Notes: a model not told the origin generated them from the letters alone. Counted from the first letter of the stretch, positions 17,691 to 29,995 are shown. The stretch: DNA of 64,000 nucleotides from Streptomyces sp. NBC_01465 (GCF_036227325.1 NZ_CP109467.1:2480001-2544000), one strand, 5' to 3'. Translations and numbers: made by a program.

Positions 17691-18413
17691 ATGGACGTGA
17701 CTTGGGAAGACCACGGCTGGGAACGGCTCGCTCCGGAAGTCGGCCGCCGCAGGCTTCCCGGCTGGGATGCGACGGTCGGCCTGGTCGCCGGAGACGGCGC
17801 GGCACTCCTCTTCGACACCGGATCCACACTCCGTGAGGGCGCCGAGATCCGCGCCCAGGCGGAGCAACTGCTCGGCCGCAGAGTGACGCACATCGCTCTC
17901 AGCCACCCTCATTTCGACCACGTCCTCGGCACTGCGGTCTTCTCCGGTGCGCAGGTGTACGGCGCGGTGGGCATGGACACGCTGTTCGCGCGGGGCGCGG
18001 AGGAGCTGGCGGCCGACGCGGTGCGCCAGGGTGTACCCGAACGGGAGGCGGCGGAGGCCGCCGATCTCCTCGTACGGCCGCATCACACGGTCTGCGACGA
18101 GTGGACCCTGGATCTGGGCGCCGGCTGCCACGTCCTGCTCGCCAACATCGGCCCGGCCCACTCGGGCCACGACCTGGTGGCCGTGGTCCCCTCCTCTCCG
18201 CCGATCGTCTTCTGCGGAGATCTGGTGGAGGAGTCGGGCGCACCGCAGGCGGGCCCGGACGCGGTCCCCGCCCAGTGGCCCGCGGCCCTCGACCGCCTCC
18301 TGGCCCTCGGCGGGGAGGACGCCCGTTATGTCCCGGGCCACGGCGCGGTGGTCGACGCCGCGTACGTCCGCGCGCAGCGGGATGCGCTGGCAGCACGCTT
18401 CGCGGTGTCGTAG
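17691..18413 (+). CDS. Metallo-beta-lactamase fold hydrolase
   Basis: A 240-residue MBL-fold protein transcribed divergently from hrcA. The signature HPHFDH gives H72, H74, D76 and H77; later conserved histidines appear in IGPAHSGHD and YVPGHGAVV, completing the usual two-metal site. No signal peptide is present, so it is cytoplasmic. The substrate is unknown; hydroxyacylglutathione or quorum-type lactone chemistry are only guesses. It ends 10 bases before DUF3097 and is probably in the same operon. Confidence 0.85.
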   Translation: MDVTWEDHGWERLAPEVGRRRLPGWDATVGLVAGDGAALLFDTGSTLREGAEIRAQAEQLLGRRVTHIALSHPHFDHVLGTAVFSGAQVYGAVGMDTLFARGAEELAADAVRQGVPEREAAEAADLLVRPHHTVCDEWTLDLGAGCHVLLANIGPAHSGHDLVAVVPSSPPIVFCGDLVEESGAPQAGPDAVPAQWPAALDRLLALGGEDARYVPGHGAVVDAAYVRAQRDALAARFAVS

Positions 18414-18423
18414 CGTCTGCGAA

Positions 18424-19236
18424 ATGCGCAGCTACAACCCGGACTTGACGCCCCCGTGGAAGAAGTCGACTCCCGCCCCGACCGTCCCCGCCGACCCCGA
18501 CCTGGTGGTCGAGGAGATCAGCACCGGCTTCTGCGGTGCGGTGATCCGCTGCGAGAAGACGGCCGAGGGGCCCACGGTCACGCTGGAGGACCGCTTCGGC
18601 AAACACCGGGTCTTCCCGATGACCCCGTCGGCGTTCCTGCTGGACGGCCGCCCGGTGACGCTCGTACGTCCGACGGCGGCGGCCCCGCAGCGCCCGGCCC
18701 GTACGGCATCGGGCTCGGTCGCGGTCCCGGGCGCGAGGGCGAGGGTCGCGCGGGCGGGCCGTATCTATGTGGAGGGCCGGCACGACGCGGAGCTGGTGGA
18801 ACGCGTCTGGGGCGACGACCTGCGCATCGAGGGCGTGGTGGTCGAGTACCTGGAGGGCATCGACGACCTCCCCGCGATCGTGGCGGAGTTCGCCCCGGCG
18901 GCGGACGCGCGCCTGGGGGTACTGGTGGACCACCTGGTCCCGGGCTCGAAGGAGTCGCGCATCGCGGCGGAGGTGTCGAGCGCGCACGCACTGGTGGTGG
19001 GCCACCCGTACATCGACGTCTGGGAGGCGGTGAAGCCGTCGAGCGTGGGGATCAAAGCGTGGCCCCGGATCCCGCACGGCCAGGACTGGAAGACGGGCAT
19101 CTGCAGGGAGTTGGGCTGGCCGGAGAACACGGGGGCGGCGTGGCAGCACATCCTGGGGCGGGTGCGCTCGTACAAGGACTTGGAGCCGGCGCTGCTGGGG
19201 AGGGTCGAGGAACTGATCGACTTCGTGACGGGCTAG
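18424..19236 (+). CDS. DUF3097 family protein
   Basis: A 270-residue actinobacterial protein of unknown function. The ATG at 18424 gives [13 protein letters not shown] core segment [17 protein letters not shown] followed by [12 protein letters not shown] and [13 protein letters not shown] resembles the glutamate and DxD-type metal motifs of Toprim domains, hinting at a nucleic-acid or nucleotide-binding role. That reading is by eye and unproven. It follows the MBL hydrolase with a 10-base gap and ends before a cluster of hairpins. Confidence 0.82.
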   Translation: MRSYNPDLTPPWKKSTPAPTVPADPDLVVEEISTGFCGAVIRCEKTAEGPTVTLEDRFGKHRVFPMTPSAFLLDGRPVTLVRPTAAAPQRPARTASGSVAVPGARARVARAGRIYVEGRHDAELVERVWGDDLRIEGVVVEYLEGIDDLPAIVAEFAPAADARLGVLVDHLVPGSKESRIAAEVSSAHALVVGHPYIDVWEAVKPSSVGIKAWPRIPHGQDWKTGICRELGWPENTGAAWQHILGRVRSYKDLEPALLGRVEELIDFVTG

Positions 19237-19273
19237 GTATTTCAAGCCGTCCGGCGATTGAGGACCGGGGGCC

Positions 19274-19354
19274 CGGGGGCAGAGCCCCCGAGAGGGGGCG
19301 CAGGGGGCGAAGCCCCCGCTCACCGGAGCCCGGGGTCTGGGGCGGGAGCCCCAG
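19274..19354. terminator. Cluster of three GC hairpins between convergent genes
   Basis: Three hairpins lie between the DUF3097 and hemW ends: CGGGGGC-aga-GCCCCCG (19274-19290), GGGGGC-gaa-GCCCCC (19303-19317) and CTGGGGC-ggga-GCCCCAG (19337-19354, followed by ttt). Together they can serve as a bidirectional terminator for the convergent genes. The first repeats the core of the dnaJ2 hairpin almost exactly. Confidence 0.7.
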
Positions 19355-19401
19355 TTTCGGGAAGGGGCGGGATTGGGGAACTCCTCCCACCCCCGACCCC
19401 G

Positions 19402-20634
19402 CTAATCCACCAGATCCCGCACGACCCCGTCGGCAAGCAACCGCCCCCGCAACGTCAACACAGCCCGCCCAGCCTCATAAGGCCCGGCCTCCAACAACCC
19501 ACCCTCAAGCGCCCGCCGAGAAGCAGCAAGCCCCTCAGCCCGCAGCAGCGAAAGCGGACACCCCTCCCGAAGCCTCAGCTCCAACAGAATCCGCTCGACC
19601 CGCCGATCCTCCGCACCCAAAACCTCCCGCCCCGCCCCCGGCGACCGACCACCCGCCAGAGCCCCCGCATACGCCCCGGGATGCTTGACGTTCCACCACC
19701 GCACGCCCCCCACATGGCTGTGCGCCCCCGGCCCGGCCCCCCACCAGTCCGCCCCGCGCCAGTACAGCTCGTTGTGCAGACACCGCCCAGCAGCCGTCGT
19801 CGCCCAGTTGGAGACCTCGTACCACTCGAACCCAGCAGCCCCCAGCACCTCATCAGCGATCAAGTACCGGTCCGCATGCACGTCGTCATCCGTCATCGGC
19901 ACCTCACCCCGCCGAATCCGCCGCGCGAGCTGCGTCCCCTCCTCGACGATCAGCGCATACGCACTCACATGATCAGGACCGGCCCCCACAGCCGCGGCCA
20001 GCGAGGCCCGCCAGTCCTCGTCGCTCTCCCCCGGAGTCCCGTAGATCAAATCAAGATTCACATGCTCGAACCCGGCCGCCCGCGCCTCCGCGACACACGC
20101 CTCGGGCCGCCCCGGCGTATGTGTCCGCTCCAGCACCTTCAGCACATGCTGCCGAGCGCTCTGCATCCCGAACGAAACGCGATTGAACCCCCCGGCCCGC
20201 AGCTCCCCCAGATACTCCGCGTCCACGGAATCCGGATTGGCCTCGGTCGTGACCTCGGCGCCCTCGGCGAGCCCGAACTCTTCCTTCACGGCCGCCAGCA
20301 TCTTCACAAGATCACCGGCGGCGAGCAGCGTCGGCGTCCCGCCCCCCACGAATACGGTCTGCACCGGCCGCGGATCGTCCCCCATCACCTTCCGCGCGAG
20401 CCGGATCTCCTCAACAACCATCTCGGCGTAGTTGTCCCGGGAGGCCAGCACACCCCCCGAGCTCCGCAGCTCACTGGCGGTGTACGTGTTGAAGTCGCAG
20501 TACCCGCACCGCGTCGCGCAGTACGGCACGTGCAGATAGAACCCGAGCGGCCGCTCACCCGCGCCTTCGAAGGCGGCAGGGGGCAGCGCCCCGTCCTCGG
20601 GCATGGGCTCACCATCGGGCAGTACGGAAGGCAT
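19402..20634 (-). CDS. hemW: HemW, radical SAM heme chaperone
   Basis: A 410-residue radical SAM protein related to HemN. Family members bind heme and deliver it to respiratory enzymes; coproporphyrinogen oxidase activity is not expected. The CxxxCxxC cluster motif (C39, C43, C46 in CATRCGYCDF) is intact, followed by GGGTPTLL, FGMQSAR and YGTPGES. The ATG at 20634 is preferred over GTG 20652 because conserved sequence begins near it. The 3' half of the gene is unusually G/T-rich on its coding strand, unlike its neighbours. Confidence 0.92.
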   Translation of the reverse strand: MPSVLPDGEPMPEDGALPPAAFEGAGERPLGFYLHVPYCATRCGYCDFNTYTASELRSSGGVLASRDNYAEMVVEEIRLARKVMGDDPRPVQTVFVGGGTPTLLAAGDLVKMLAAVKEEFGLAEGAEVTTEANPDSVDAEYLGELRAGGFNRVSFGMQSARQHVLKVLERTHTPGRPEACVAEARAAGFEHVNLDLIYGTPGESDEDWRASLAAAVGAGPDHVSAYALIVEEGTQLARRIRRGEVPMTDDDVHADRYLIADEVLGAAGFEWYEVSNWATTAAGRCLHNELYWRGADWWGAGPGAHSHVGGVRWWNVKHPGAYAGALAGGRSPGAGREVLGAEDRRVERILLELRLREGCPLSLLRAEGLAASRRALEGGLLEAGPYEAGRAVLTLRGRLLADGVVRDLVD

Positions 20635-20675
20635 GCCCCCATTGTCCGTCACGCCCGCCCATCACTCGGCCGCCA

Positions 20676-22526
20676 TCACTCCGCCCGCAGCACCAGCAGC
20701 GCCAGGTCGTCGTCCAGCGGCTTGTCCCCGAATTCGTACACGGCCCGTCTGATCCGCTCGGCCACCCCTTGCGCGGTCAGCCCCACGCACCCCGCCAGGA
20801 CCGTAGCGAGCCCGTCCGCGTCGTCGAACATCCGCGCCCCGGCGCGCCGCTCGGTCACCCCGTCCGTCACACAGAGCAGGGTGTCGCCCGGCATGAGGTC
20901 GAAGCTCTCGCTCTCGTACGCGACGTCCTCGACGACCCCGAGAAGCACCTGCGGCGCCGCCGCCGGCTGCACGCTTCCGTCGGGGTGCAGCAGCAGCGGC
21001 AGCGGGTGGCCGGCGCTGGAGAGGGTGCAGCGGACCCCGCCGCCGGGGCCGTCCAGCGGCACCAGTTCCCCGTAGAGCATCGACAGGAAGCGCGACTGCG
21101 GCCCCTCCGGCAGTTCCTGTCCGCCGGCCGCCGCGACCATCCTGGCGGCGGCCTCCGCCGTCTCCATCGCCTCGTCGACCAGCAGCTTGTTCAGCCGGTC
21201 GAGCACCTCCGCGACCGCATATCCCTCCCGCGCAAGCAGCCGCAGCCAGGGCCGGGCCAGCCCCGTGACGACCGCCGCCTCCGGACCGCTGCCCTGGACG
21301 TCGCCCAGCGCGAAGCACCAGCGGCCGCCGGATCCCGATCCGGGGAAGACGTCGTAGAAGTCGCCGCCCGCGACGCCCTCGCCCCTCGGTTCGTAGACCA
21401 GCGCACTGTCCACGCCGGGGATCTCGGCGACCGAGCTCGGCAGCAGCCCGCGCTGGAGGACGCGGCTGATGGTGGCCTGCCGGGTGTACTGGCGCGCGGA
21501 GGCGATGGCGAGCGCCACCCGGCGCGCGAAGTCCTCGACCAGTCCGGAGACTTCGTCGGGGGTGCGCTGGATCCCGGCCCGACCCAGCATCAGTGTGCCG
21601 AGCGGCCGCCCGCCCGCGATCAGCCGGTACGCGAGGGCCGACCCGTCGGTCTCGGTCAGGGTTCCTATGGGCGGCCAGGGCACGGCCACTCCCCCGCCGC
21701 GCGCGGACTCCGGGAGCCTCGGCGGCTCCTTCTCCAGGGCGGTGCGCAGCTCCTCGTTGCGGCCCTCGCGTGCGTGCCAGACCCGGGAGAGGCGCGGGAC
21801 GCGCAGCGCGCCGCCCGCCTCCGGTTCGAGCCATACGGCACACCAGTCGGCGAGCCGGGGCACCAGGAGCTGTCCGGCGAGCGCGGCGATCATGTCCTCG
21901 TCGAACTGTCCGGCCAGGAGGTCGGAGGCCTCGGCGAGGAAGGTGAGCGCACCTCGGTTGATCCAGTCCCGGTCGTCGCGGCCGCCGCCGCGGCGGGTGG
22001 CGGGGGCCAGGATCTCGGCGGCCCGCAGTCCGCGCTGGAGCATCTGGTCGTCGCCCGGTCGGGGGTGCGGTTCCCCGGCGTCGACCGCGAGTCTGGCCCA
22101 GACCGTTTTCAGGCCGGTGCGGTAGGTGATGCCCCAGCATTCGGCCAGCGTCCCGACGAGCCGCAGTCCACGCCCGTACTCCGGAATGCCCCGCTCCGCC
22201 TGCGCTCCCTGCGATTCGTTGCGTACAGCACGGGAGGGATGGTGGTCGGAGACCTCGAGGACCAGGGAGGGCGGTCCTGTGGGTTCGTCGGGCGGCTCCT
22301 CCTCCAGCCTGCAGATCAGCTCGACGGTGGTCCCGGCGTGCACCACGGCATTGGTGACCAGCTCGCTGACCACGAGTGCGGCGTCGTCGGCGAGCCGGTC
22401 GGTGAATCCGGTGGCGGTCGGCAGGCCGAGCGCGGTCCAGTCGGCGAGCGCGGCGCGGACGAAGCGTCGTGCGGCGGACGGGGCCATCGGGTTGCCGGGC
22501 AGACTGGTGCGTGCGACAGATGGCAC
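20676..22526 (-). CDS. RsbW/GAF/RsbU-type PP2C phosphatase regulator (OsaC-like)
   Basis: About 616 residues. The N-terminal anti-sigma-factor-like histidine kinase ATPase domain (SELVTNAVVHAG, about 20-150) is followed by a GAF-like domain (about 195-360) and a C-terminal SpoIIE/PP2C phosphatase domain (GDFYDVFPGSG, ALGDVQGSGPEAA, VTDGVTERR). Such proteins act in partner-switching control of sigma factors, phosphorylating or dephosphorylating anti-anti-sigma factors. The GTG at 22526 is chosen for position and a GGAACGGG upstream; other starts are possible. It is divergent from the hybrid kinase, and the arrangement resembles osaC next to osaAB in S. coelicolor. Confidence 0.82.
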   Translation of the reverse strand: MPSVARTSLPGNPMAPSAARRFVRAALADWTALGLPTATGFTDRLADDAALVVSELVTNAVVHAGTTVELICRLEEEPPDEPTGPPSLVLEVSDHHPSRAVRNESQGAQAERGIPEYGRGLRLVGTLAECWGITYRTGLKTVWARLAVDAGEPHPRPGDDQMLQRGLRAAEILAPATRRGGGRDDRDWINRGALTFLAEASDLLAGQFDEDMIAALAGQLLVPRLADWCAVWLEPEAGGALRVPRLSRVWHAREGRNEELRTALEKEPPRLPESARGGGVAVPWPPIGTLTETDGSALAYRLIAGGRPLGTLMLGRAGIQRTPDEVSGLVEDFARRVALAIASARQYTRQATISRVLQRGLLPSSVAEIPGVDSALVYEPRGEGVAGGDFYDVFPGSGSGGRWCFALGDVQGSGPEAAVVTGLARPWLRLLAREGYAVAEVLDRLNKLLVDEAMETAEAAARMVAAAGGQELPEGPQSRFLSMLYGELVPLDGPGGGVRCTLSSAGHPLPLLLHPDGSVQPAAAPQVLLGVVEDVAYESESFDLMPGDTLLCVTDGVTERRAGARMFDDADGLATVLAGCVGLTAQGVAERIRRAVYEFGDKPLDDDLALLVLRAE

Positions 22527-22696
22527 GTCAACACCCGTTCCAGAGCTGCGAGTTGAGGGGATAGTGATATCCCGCTGCGTTGGAATGGACCCCACGTGCG
22601 GCTCCCTGACCAGTTCTTGCAATGCGCCGCTTGCGACACCGACAGAGTGACAGACTGAGCCTGCCCATAAGCACCGAGTCACCGAAGTGGGCCAAC

Positions 22697-25600
22697 ATGA
22701 ACGAAGAAAGTGCTATGCCGTCCCCCGGGGGCGGCTGGGTCCGCACCTCGGAACTCCGACCTCTGCTGGCCGCCATGACGGCGCTGCGTGACGGGGATTT
22801 CCGGGTCAGGCTCCCGGAGACCCATGAGGGCATGCCGGCCGAACTGGCCGCCGCCTTCAATCACATCGCCGTACGGAACCAGCATTTCACCGACGAGCTC
22901 TCGCGCGTGCGGCGTGAAGTGATCCGCCACGGCCGCCTGGACGAACGCCTCTCGGCCAGCCCGGGGCAGGGCGCCTGGACCGCGGGCGTCAGCAATACGA
23001 ACACCCTGCTGGAAGCCCTGGTGGTACCGGCGGCCAACGCGACGCGTGTCCTGGACGCGGTGGCCGGCGGCGATCTGACCCAGCGGGTCGACCTGCACGA
23101 CGGCAACCGTCAGCTGCGGGGCGATCTGCGCAGACTCGGCCGCGCCGTCAACAAGATGGTCGACCAGCTGTCCCTCTTCACGGGTGAAGTCACCCGGGTG
23201 GCCCGTGAAGTGGGTACGGAAGGACGGCTCGGCGGACGCGCCAAGGTCCAGGGCCTGTCGGGGAGTTGGCGCGATGTGACGGAGGCCGTCAACACGATGG
23301 CGTCCCGGCTCACCGCCCAGGTGCGCGACATCGCCGCGGTGACCACGGCGGTGGCCCGGGGCGACCTGACCCGTACGGTCACGGTCGAGGCGACCGGCGA
23401 GCTCCTGGAGCTGAAGCTCACCGTCAACACGATGGTCGACCAGCTCTCCGCCTTCGCCGACGAGGTCACGCGTGTGGCCCGCGAAGTGGGTACGGAAGGA
23501 CAGCTGGGCGGCCGCGCCCAGGTCCGCGGCGTCTCCGGGGTCTGGAAGGACCTCACCGACAACGTCAACTTCATGGCCTCCAACCTCACCTCCCAGGTGC
23601 GCAACATCGCCCAGGTGACGACGGCCGTGGCCAACGGCGACCTCTCCCAGAAGATCACCGTCGACGCCCAGGGCGAGATCCTGGAACTGAAGTCGACGAT
23701 CAACACGATGGTCGACCAGCTCCTCGCCTTCGCGGACGAGGTGACCCGCGTGGCCCGCGAGGTCGGCACCGAAGGAAACCTGGGCGGCCGCGCCCAGGTC
23801 CGCGGCGTCTCCGGGGTCTGGAAGGACCTCACCGAGAACGTCAACTTCATGGCGGACAACCTGACTTCACAGGTCCGCAACATCGCGCTCGTGTCGACGG
23901 CGGTCGCCCAGGGCGACCTCGGCAAGAAGATCACCGTCGAGGCGAAGGGCGAGATCCTCCAGCTGAAGTCGACGATCAACACGATGGTCGACCAGCTCTC
24001 CGCCTTCGCCGACGAGGTCACGCGTGTGGCCCGCGAAGTGGGTACGGAAGGAAACCTCGGCGGTCAGGCCCAGGTCCGCGGCGTCTCCGGGGTTTGGAAG
24101 GACCTCACCGACAACGTGAACTTCATGGCCTCCAACCTCACCTCCCAGGTGCGCAACATCGCCCAGGTCACCACCGCGGTGGCCAACGGCGACCTTTCCA
24201 AGAAGATCGAGGTCGACGCGCGCGGCGAGATCCTAGAGCTGAAGGACACCATCAACACGATGGTGCAGCAGCTGCGTGCCTTCGCCGACGAGGTGACCCG
24301 TGTGGCCCGCGAGGTCGGCACCGACGGCCGGCTCGGCGGCCGGGCCCAGGTGCTCGGCGTCTCCGGGGTCTGGAAGGACCTCACCGACAACGTCAACTAC
24401 ATGGCCGACAACCTGACTTCACAGGTCCGCAACATCGCCCAGGTGGCGACCGCGGTGGCCCAGGGCGACCTCTCCAAGAAGATCGACGTCGACGCCCGAG
24501 GCGAGATCCTCGAACTGAAGACGACGATCAACACCATGGTGGACACGCTCTCCTCCTTCGCCTCCGAGGTCACCCGCGTGGCCCGCGAGGTCGGCTCCGA
24601 GGGTCAACTCGGCGGCCAGGCACGGGTCGAGGGCGTGTACGGCACCTGGAAGCGCCTCACCACGAACGTCAACGAGCTCGCCCTCAACCTCACCACCCAG
24701 GTGCGCGCCATCGCCGAGGTCGCCTCCGCGGTGGCCCAGGGCGACATGACCCGCGCCATCACGGTCGAGACCCGGGGCGAGGTCTCCGAGCTCAAGGACA
24801 ACATCAACCTGATGGTGTCCAACCTCCGCGAGACCACCCGCGCCAAGGACTGGCTGGAGTCGAACCTGGCCCGTCTGGCCGGGCTGATGCAGGGCCACCG
24901 CGACCTGATGGAGGTCGCCGACCTGATCCTGCGCGAGCTGACCCCGCTGGTGAACGCCCAGTTCGGCGCCTTCTTCCTGGCCGACCCGGACGCCGACGGC
25001 TCCCTCTCCCGTACGACCAGCTCCATCAAGGGACTGGCCTTCATCGCCGGGTACGGATCCGCCCAGGGCGCCACCGTCGACACCCACGGAATGCCCGGCC
25101 ACGGACTGGTCCGCCAGGCCGCACTCGAGAAGAAGCGCATCCTCGTCGAGGAGGCGCCGCCGGACTACATCAAGATCAACTCTGGTCTGGGCGAGGCCGC
25201 CCCGGCCAGCGTCGTCATCATCCCGATCCTCTTCGAGGACAAGCTGCTCGGCGTCATCGAGCTGGCCTCCTTCTCCCGCTTCTCCGACGTCCACCTGGCC
25301 TTCTTCGACCAGTTCGTGAACACCATCGGCGTCGCGATCAACACCATCATCGCCAACTCCCGCACCGAGTCCCTGCTCAGCGAGTCCCAGCGACTCGCCA
25401 TCCAGTTGCAGGAACGTTCGGACGAACTCCAGCGCCAGCAGGCGGAGTTGCAGCGCTCCAACGCCGAACTCGAAGAGAAGGCGGCGCTGCTCGCCACTTC
25501 GTCCCAGTACAAATCGGAGTTCCTCGCGAACATGTCGCACGAGCTGCGCACCCCGCTCAACTCGCTGCTCATCCTGGCCCGGCTGCTCTCCGACAACCCG

Positions 25601-26866
25601 GACAGCCATCTCAACGACCAGGAAGTGCAGTTCGCGACCACGATCCACCGCTCGGGCTCCGACCTCCTCCAGCTGATCAACGACATCCTCGACCTCTCCA
25701 AGATCGAGGCCGGCCGGATGGACGTACGCCCCAAGAAGCTCCCCCTCATCAAACTCCTCGACTACGTCCACGCGACGTTCCGCCCCATCACCCTCGACCG
25801 CGGGCTCGCCTTCGAGGTGGCGGTCGGCGAGGACGTACCGCGCGAGGTGTACTCCGACGAACAGCGCCTCCAGCAGATCCTGCGCAACCTCCTCTCCAAC
25901 GCCATCAAGTTCACCTCGGCGGGCCGCGTGGAGCTGCGCGTGGGCCGGGTCAGGGACCCCGAGGACAAGCTCCTCAAGGGCACCGACGACCTGATCGCCT
26001 TCTCGGTGCGCGACACCGGCATCGGTATCGCACCGGAGAAACTCCCCGTCATCTTCGAGGCGTTCCAGCAGGCCGACGGCACGACGAACCGCAAGTACGG
26101 CGGTACGGGGCTCGGCCTGTCCATCAGCCGCGAGATCGCGGGGCTGCTCGGCGGCCGCATCATCGCCGAGAGCGTGCCCGGCAAGGGTTCGGTCTTCACG
26201 CTGTACGTGCCCATGGTCTATCCGGGCCACATCGTGTCCACCGACGGGGAGACCCACCACACCCACGAACTCCCGCTCACCGCACCGGAACGGCTCTCCT
26301 CCGACCACGTCCTGCTCCCCGACCAGGACGACGGCTGGCCGACCACGACGAAACTGGAAGAGTGGCGTTCGGGCCGGGCGGGAACTGTTCTGCCGGGGCG
26401 CCGCGTCCTGATCGTCGACGACGACATCCGCAATGTCTTCGCCCTGACGCACGTACTGGGCAGGGTCGGAATGCCGGTCCTCTACGCGGAGAACGGCAGG
26501 GAAGGCATCGAAACCCTGGAGCGCAACCCTGACATCGAACTGATCCTGATGGATATCATGATGCCGGAAATGGATGGTTACGAGACCATCGAAGCCATTC
26601 GCCGCAGCCCGCTCTGGACCGACCTGCCGATCATCGCCCTGACCGCGAAGGCGATGCCCGGCGACCGGGAGAAATCCATCGCCCAGGGCGCCAACGAGTA
26701 CGTACCGAAGCCCGTTGATGTGGACCGTCTGCTGTCCGTCGTCTGCGCTCTCCTGGACCCTGAGGGTGAGAGCGAGGACCTGGACGAAACCACCTCGGCC
26801 GATCCAGTCGTCCCAGGACAGGCGAGCGGTGCCGGGGAGCCCGCCGTCCCTCCGCCGACCCAGTGA
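22697..26866 (+). CDS. Soluble multi-HAMP hybrid histidine kinase (OsaA-like)
   Basis: About 1,389 residues, no transmembrane segment. Eight HAMP-like units (about 20-710) occur at a period near 92 residues; the core elements repeat as [31 protein letters not shown] and [13 protein letters not shown] domain (about 720-885), a coiled coil, a HisKA domain with H948 in [13 protein letters not shown], a HATPase domain ([26 protein letters not shown]) and a receiver with D1286 ([11 protein letters not shown]) follow. The architecture resembles fungal Nik1-type osmosensor kinases and Streptomyces OsaA. It is followed by a response regulator after 13 bases. Confidence 0.93.
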   Translation: MNEESAMPSPGGGWVRTSELRPLLAAMTALRDGDFRVRLPETHEGMPAELAAAFNHIAVRNQHFTDELSRVRREVIRHGRLDERLSASPGQGAWTAGVSNTNTLLEALVVPAANATRVLDAVAGGDLTQRVDLHDGNRQLRGDLRRLGRAVNKMVDQLSLFTGEVTRVAREVGTEGRLGGRAKVQGLSGSWRDVTEAVNTMASRLTAQVRDIAAVTTAVARGDLTRTVTVEATGELLELKLTVNTMVDQLSAFADEVTRVAREVGTEGQLGGRAQVRGVSGVWKDLTDNVNFMASNLTSQVRNIAQVTTAVANGDLSQKITVDAQGEILELKSTINTMVDQLLAFADEVTRVAREVGTEGNLGGRAQVRGVSGVWKDLTENVNFMADNLTSQVRNIALVSTAVAQGDLGKKITVEAKGEILQLKSTINTMVDQLSAFADEVTRVAREVGTEGNLGGQAQVRGVSGVWKDLTDNVNFMASNLTSQVRNIAQVTTAVANGDLSKKIEVDARGEILELKDTINTMVQQLRAFADEVTRVAREVGTDGRLGGRAQVLGVSGVWKDLTDNVNYMADNLTSQVRNIAQVATAVAQGDLSKKIDVDARGEILELKTTINTMVDTLSSFASEVTRVAREVGSEGQLGGQARVEGVYGTWKRLTTNVNELALNLTTQVRAIAEVASAVAQGDMTRAITVETRGEVSELKDNINLMVSNLRETTRAKDWLESNLARLAGLMQGHRDLMEVADLILRELTPLVNAQFGAFFLADPDADGSLSRTTSSIKGLAFIAGYGSAQGATVDTHGMPGHGLVRQAALEKKRILVEEAPPDYIKINSGLGEAAPASVVIIPILFEDKLLGVIELASFSRFSDVHLAFFDQFVNTIGVAINTIIANSRTESLLSESQRLAIQLQERSDELQRQQAELQRSNAELEEKAALLATSSQYKSEFLANMSHELRTPLNSLLILARLLSDNPDSHLNDQEVQFATTIHRSGSDLLQLINDILDLSKIEAGRMDVRPKKLPLIKLLDYVHATFRPITLDRGLAFEVAVGEDVPREVYSDEQRLQQILRNLLSNAIKFTSAGRVELRVGRVRDPEDKLLKGTDDLIAFSVRDTGIGIAPEKLPVIFEAFQQADGTTNRKYGGTGLGLSISREIAGLLGGRIIAESVPGKGSVFTLYVPMVYPGHIVSTDGETHHTHELPLTAPERLSSDHVLLPDQDDGWPTTTKLEEWRSGRAGTVLPGRRVLIVDDDIRNVFALTHVLGRVGMPVLYAENGREGIETLERNPDIELILMDIMMPEMDGYETIEAIRRSPLWTDLPIIALTAKAMPGDREKSIAQGANEYVPKPVDVDRLLSVVCALLDPEGESEDLDETTSADPVVPGQASGAGEPAVPPPTQ

Positions 26867-26879
26867 GGCAGTCAAGAGC

Positions 26880-27470
26880 ATGACCACAGAGGCACCGACC
26901 GCGAACGACCGTGCGAGCATCCTTCTCGTCGACGACATGGAGGACAACCTCATCGCGCTCGAGGCGGTCCTCGGTTCCCTCAACGAACCGTTGGTACGGG
27001 CACGTTCGGGCGAGGAAGCGATGAAGGCCCTGCTGCGACAGAGCTTCGCGGTGGTGCTCCTCGACGTCCGGATGCCCGGCATGGACGGCTTCGAGACGGC
27101 GTCCAACATCAAGCGGCTCGACCAGACCAAGGACACCCCGATCATCTTCCTGACCGGGTCCGAGGGCGACGGCGGCTATGCCTTCCGGGGGTACGCCACC
27201 GGGGCCGCCGACTTCCTGACGAAACCTTTCGACCCCTGGGTACTGCGAGCCAAGGTGAACGTCTTCATCGATCTGCACCGCAAGAACCGCCAGTTGGAGC
27301 GGATGCTGGCCCAGGAGCAGAAGCAGCTGGGCCAGTTCGCGGAGCGCCTGTCGGCGGTCGAGAGTGAACTGGCCCACGGAGAAGAAGAGCGCGACGTCCG
27401 GGAACTGCGCCAGCAGCTCACCAGGATGGAGGAGATCCTCGCGGAGATGCGGCGCGGCCGCACGAACTGA
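26880..27470 (+). CDS. Response regulator with C-terminal coiled coil (OsaB-like)
   Basis: A 196-residue response regulator. The receiver has the acidic pair at the N-terminus (VDDMEDN), phosphoacceptor D62 (LLDVRMPGMDG) and the conserved lysine K115 (FLTKPF). No DNA-binding output domain is present; residues 135-196 form a predicted coiled coil rich in Glu, Gln, Arg and Leu. This structure matches OsaB-type regulators, which act in osmoadaptation together with the hybrid kinase. It is almost certainly the partner of the kinase just upstream. Confidence 0.9.
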   Translation: MTTEAPTANDRASILLVDDMEDNLIALEAVLGSLNEPLVRARSGEEAMKALLRQSFAVVLLDVRMPGMDGFETASNIKRLDQTKDTPIIFLTGSEGDGGYAFRGYATGAADFLTKPFDPWVLRAKVNVFIDLHRKNRQLERMLAQEQKQLGQFAERLSAVESELAHGEEERDVRELRQQLTRMEEILAEMRRGRTN

Positions 27471-27479
27471 ACGGGGGTC

Positions 27480-27497
27480 CGGGGGCGCGAGCCCCCG
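27480..27497. terminator. GC hairpin between convergent genes
   Basis: A 7-base stem cgggggc / gcccccg with a 4-base loop (gcga) lies just after the response-regulator stop and before the acyl-CoA ligase stop. It is of the same family as the hairpins near 15339 and 19274 and probably terminates both convergent transcripts. Confidence 0.6.
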
Positions 27498-27512
27498 AAT
27501 CCTCCGCCGTTC

Positions 27513-29393
<1,881 letters not shown>

Positions 29394-29508
29394 GACGTCG
29401 TCCTCCGGGCCCGCGGCAGCTCTGCGCGACTGGCTGGTATTTAACTGGCGAGTAACTAGTGATCAGAGTAGAGCGCCGGGGTCCGCCACGTAAGAGGGGG
29501 GTTCATAA

Positions 29509-29546
29509 CGAACGGGCCCCCGCGCCGCAGCGCAGGGGCCCGTTCG
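29509..29546 (-). terminator. Long hairpin downstream of small secreted gene
   Basis: A 12-base perfect arm cgaacgggcccc pairs with ggggcccgttcg, with an inner stem of four pairs (gcgc) around a cgca loop. It sits 15 bases past the stop of the small secreted gene on the minus strand. It is likely a terminator or stabiliser. Confidence 0.7.
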
Positions 29547-29560
29547 CTGGTGGGGCCGGG

Positions 29561-29890
29561 TCAGAGACCGTGGGCCGCCGCGCCCACGGACGCCAGGAGG
29601 TCGGCCGCGATGTCGAGGCCGAGGTTGACATCGGTGTCGACGTTGACGCCGACGGCAGCCGTCTCCTTGTGCTTGCCGTGGCCCTTGTCGTGGCCGTGGC
29701 CCGCCTTGCCGCCGACGGTGGTGTCGCTGACGGCACCGATGTTGAGCAGGCTGCCGACGCTGACGCCGACGGTGTCGTGGCTGCTGACGGCCGGACCGTC
29801 GTCGGCGGAAGCCGATGCGGCACCCGCACCCACGAGCAGAGCAGCGGCGAGAACGGTACCGGCACAACGGGCAATTACGCTGGGATTCAT
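29561..29890 (-). CDS. Small secreted protein of unknown function
   Basis: 109 residues. It has a classical signal peptide (MNPSVIARC, then a hydrophobic AGTVLAAALLVGAGAA core, cut after ASA-type residues). The mature part contains a His/Gly/Lys-rich linker (HGHDKGHGKHKE) that could bind metals, and repeated DVNLGLDIAADLL-like amphipathic segments. The Shine-Dalgarno AAGGAGG is near perfect and 8 bases from the ATG at 29890, suggesting high expression. I do not recognise a family. Confidence 0.72.
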   Translation of the reverse strand: MNPSVIARCAGTVLAAALLVGAGAASASADDGPAVSSHDTVGVSVGSLLNIGAVSDTTVGGKAGHGHDKGHGKHKETAAVGVNVDTDVNLGLDIAADLLASVGAAAHGL

Positions 29891-29995
29891 GTTTGTTGCC
29901 TCCTTTGAACAGGATCGGTAACCCGAATTCCAGGAACGTAACGCAGAAGATTCGACTTCACTCATCAAACACCCGGAAAGCCCATTAAACAGATA

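Noticed and set aside
22697..24830. Regular 276-base repeats considered as a CRISPR-like or tandem-repeat locus
   Set aside because: They code in frame for HAMP units; no spacers or cas genes are present.
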